Below are positions 61,979-64,000 of a stretch of 64,000 nt of DNA, piece after piece. The DNA is taken from the NCBI GenBank assembly GCA_015844335.1, contig JADLZL010002437.1, positions 124,001 through 188,000 of the forward strand, written 5' to 3'. Position 1 is the stretch's first letter. The number at the start of each line of letters is the position of its first letter. The notes beneath the pieces are model-generated. The model was not told the origin of the DNA, made no database searches, and saw only the letters and a program-made list of their open reading frames with translations. The stretch comes from Chrysopogon serrulatus. Lineage: Eukaryota > Streptophyta > Magnoliopsida > Poales > Poaceae. The position numbers and the translations under genes are program-made.

Positions 61979-64000
61979 TGTAACACCCCCGGTGTTACGT
62001 TAGCCTAAACCTGCCATGTCATCATCATCATTGCATGAGCATTCATAATTAGAGAACATTAATGCAAATGAATAAAAGGAGTTTACAATTCTAGGGTTGT
62101 TTGTGCCCCTTTATATCGTATGTGCATACATATACCATTTAAACTTTATCTCCATGTTTAAATTGATTTATAAAAGCAATCAACTAAAATTAACCTTGAT
62201 GTTTGCAAGTGTTTGGCTAACCCTGACTCACACCCCAAATGTGTTTTACAAGTCAAATGAGGTGCAAGGAAGAATCATATTTGAATTTGGAATTCAAAAT
62301 CCCAAACCCTAGCTTGATGGCTAAGTGTGGGAAATTGAATTTCATTTTCAAATTTGATGAGCTAACCATAATTAATTTTCTAAATAAAGCCTGCCAAACT
62401 TTGGTACTATTTCAAAGTATAAAGTTTGTACTTTGAAAAGTGTACTATTGGTTGGGTTTTAAAAGTACCACAACACCATTAATTAATTGCCCAAAAGTCC
62501 AATTTGAAATTCCTTTTCAAAAACCCTAAATTTCAAAGTGAAACTGTCCCCTTTTCAATTTCATCTCAAAATATTCAAAATTTGGAAAAACTTCAAAAAT
62601 ACAGTTTGTGCATCTCTTTGAGCTTTACAACTTTGGTATATAAAGTTTTTCAAGTTTTTGAATAAAATTTTAAATAATTTCAAAAGTTCTTTAAATTGAA
62701 AAGTGTCCCCTTTTGAGTTTTAAACTCCAATTCAAAAATTATTTAGTTTTATTAAAAAACTTCCTAAATGAAAGTTGTAGGTCTTGAAAAATAGAACAAC
62801 TTTTATTTTTGGATATTTTCATCTTTTATTCAAAATTTAAAAGTAATTTTGAAATTTCAGAAATGGGAATTTGAACCCTTTTTTCAAATTCAAACTGCAA
62901 TTTCAAAAATATTTAGATTCTGACAAAACTTCTTTAATGAAAGTTGTAGATCCTGAAAAGTTGTGCAATTCATATTTTTGGAGAATTTTGAGTGTAGTTC
63001 AAAATCTTGGAGTAATTTGAAAAAGAAGAATGGATGAGGTGTCTCTTTCTGATGTAGATCAACGGTGGGGGGGGACACCTGCCCGCCCATGCCGCCCGGC
63101 CGCCCGTCCACCGAGGCCGTTCGGTGCCTTCCCGGTTTCGCGTGTTGCCAACCCGGATGGACCTCGTCGCGAAGGGCTGGCGTCCTCCTCGCCCGATCCT
63201 TTGCCCTATAAAAGCCGCGCGTTGGTTTTCGCCGTCATCGTCTTTTCTTCTTTTATCACCGCCGGTGAGAACTCCGGTCATCGCCCAAATTCACGTAGTA
63301 CACGACACCAGCGTCCAAGCCACCTTGTCACCACCTCCGCCACTTCTCTGCGACACTTTTGGGTCACCGATCGCCATCACCTCGCCGGGGCGGCCACGGC
63401 TCGCCGTCTTCCCTCCCCGGCCGGCAGCGCCGCCCAGGTATCTCCCTACGCGGCCAGAGCTTCCTAGTCCGTCTCCGGTCAAACCAACACGAGCACCGTG
63501 TTGTGGTGAGCACCTTCTTGCGCCCCGTAGCCTTGCTTTGATCAATTCGAGTCAAGTAGCGTTCATCGCCGGGCCTTGACGCCGCCGCCAGCGCCGCGGC
63601 AAGCCGCCCGGGTCGTGGGCCAGGCGCCGGTGAAGGAAAGTAGGCGTAGTGTACCTTGCCGGGATCTGGGAGTGAGAGGAGTCCGTCTGTGTGCTCTGCA
63701 TGGTCGGAGAGGCCGCCGTTGGCTAGAGCGCCGCCGGTCGTCGCCGTCGTCCCGTCGGCCGGAGAAAAGAAGGGAGGAGAGAGAGCGACAGGTCCGGCCC
63801 ACCTCGTCCAGCGAGAGAGAGGAGAGCCGGCCGCGTGCGGCGCCCGAAGCCGGGCCGGATTGGGCCGCTCGGGCCGCACAAGGGCCTGTGACAGATGAAG
63901 AAGTGTTTTTCTTTTTCTAAAACAATTTTCTTTTCCTGTTTTTCATCTTTTTGCTATAAATTTATTTGGGCAGATAAAATTTGAACAAAAATATGTATGT
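61979..64000 (+). mobile_element. Start of an LTR retrotransposon (long terminal repeat), runs off the window
   Basis: TGTAACACCCCCGGTGTTAC is a typical start of grass Ty3-type LTRs. About 1 kb of AT-rich sequence follows, with diverged internal repeats (each with AATGAAAGTTGTAG.TC.TG near 62768 and 62936), then a GC-rich leader after a TATA box. No gag or pol sequence is reached, so whether this is a complete element or a solo LTR cannot be told. The reading frames at 63.0-63.9 kb are open on both strands from composition and are not supported as genes. Confidence 0.6.
63203..63212 (+). promoter_or_regulatory. TATA box of the LTR
   Basis: CCTATAAAAG occurs where the LTR turns from AT-rich to GC-rich, as expected at the U3/R border. 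Confidence 0.55.

Noticed and set aside
63030..63920. Open frames of 110-170 codons on both strands near the window end
   Set aside because: They fall in the GC-rich part of an LTR and have no gag, pol or other domain.

Overview
The window looks like nuclear DNA of a grass (Poaceae), probably a panicoid relative of sorghum, sugarcane or maize. The evidence is very GC-rich coding exons set in AT-rich spacers, GT-AG introns, and a dense load of grass-type miniature transposons (Stowaway-like ends CTCCCTCCGTCC with TA target sites, Tourist/PIF-like elements with 3-bp target sites), short Helitrons and an LTR-retrotransposon end. The exact species cannot be fixed from the sequence alone.

Layout. 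1-1.6 kb: a partial duplicate of the 3' end of an ACT-domain-repeat (ACR) gene, carrying a 236-bp MITE in its intron. 1.6-15.4 kb: gene-poor, repeat-rich DNA (AT-rich repeat block at 3.4-4.9 kb, Mutator-like foldback element, Tourist MITE, large microsatellites). 15.9-18.3 kb (-): the full ACR gene. 18.5-31.4 kb: transposon-rich spacer with a 173-bp Helitron, an 867-bp inverted-repeat element and a larger Helitron with a captured, broken kinase-like exon. 31.4-34.3 kb (+): p24-beta cargo-receptor gene. 36.2-37.8 kb (+): GPI-anchored lipid-transfer protein gene. 39-43.1 kb: a segmental duplication and a tandem array of MITE-like units. 44.1-47.1 kb (+): class III peroxidase gene. 49.2-50.9 kb (-): single-exon TFIIB-related factor of the PTF2 type. 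51.2-53.4 kb: a probable Helitron. 54.2-59.7 kb (-): Nodulin-like/MFS transporter gene. 61.3-64 kb: a Stowaway MITE, a NAC-alpha gene fragment and the start of an LTR.

The genes are ordinary, unrelated plant genes and do not form a pathway or cluster: a putative amino-acid-sensing protein, an early-secretory-pathway receptor, two secreted or wall-associated proteins, a transcription factor and a membrane transporter.

The most striking window-wide pattern is that five of the six conserved genes are each broken by one or two single-base length changes, mostly in short G/C runs, while the rest of each reading frame stays conserved. This looks more like residual consensus error in the assembly than real pseudogenes. 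I found no evidence of a new biological system. The most original structures are the perfect mini-Helitron, the chimeric Helitron, the MITE-derived tandem array, and the ACR 3'-end duplication with its empty-site comparison.
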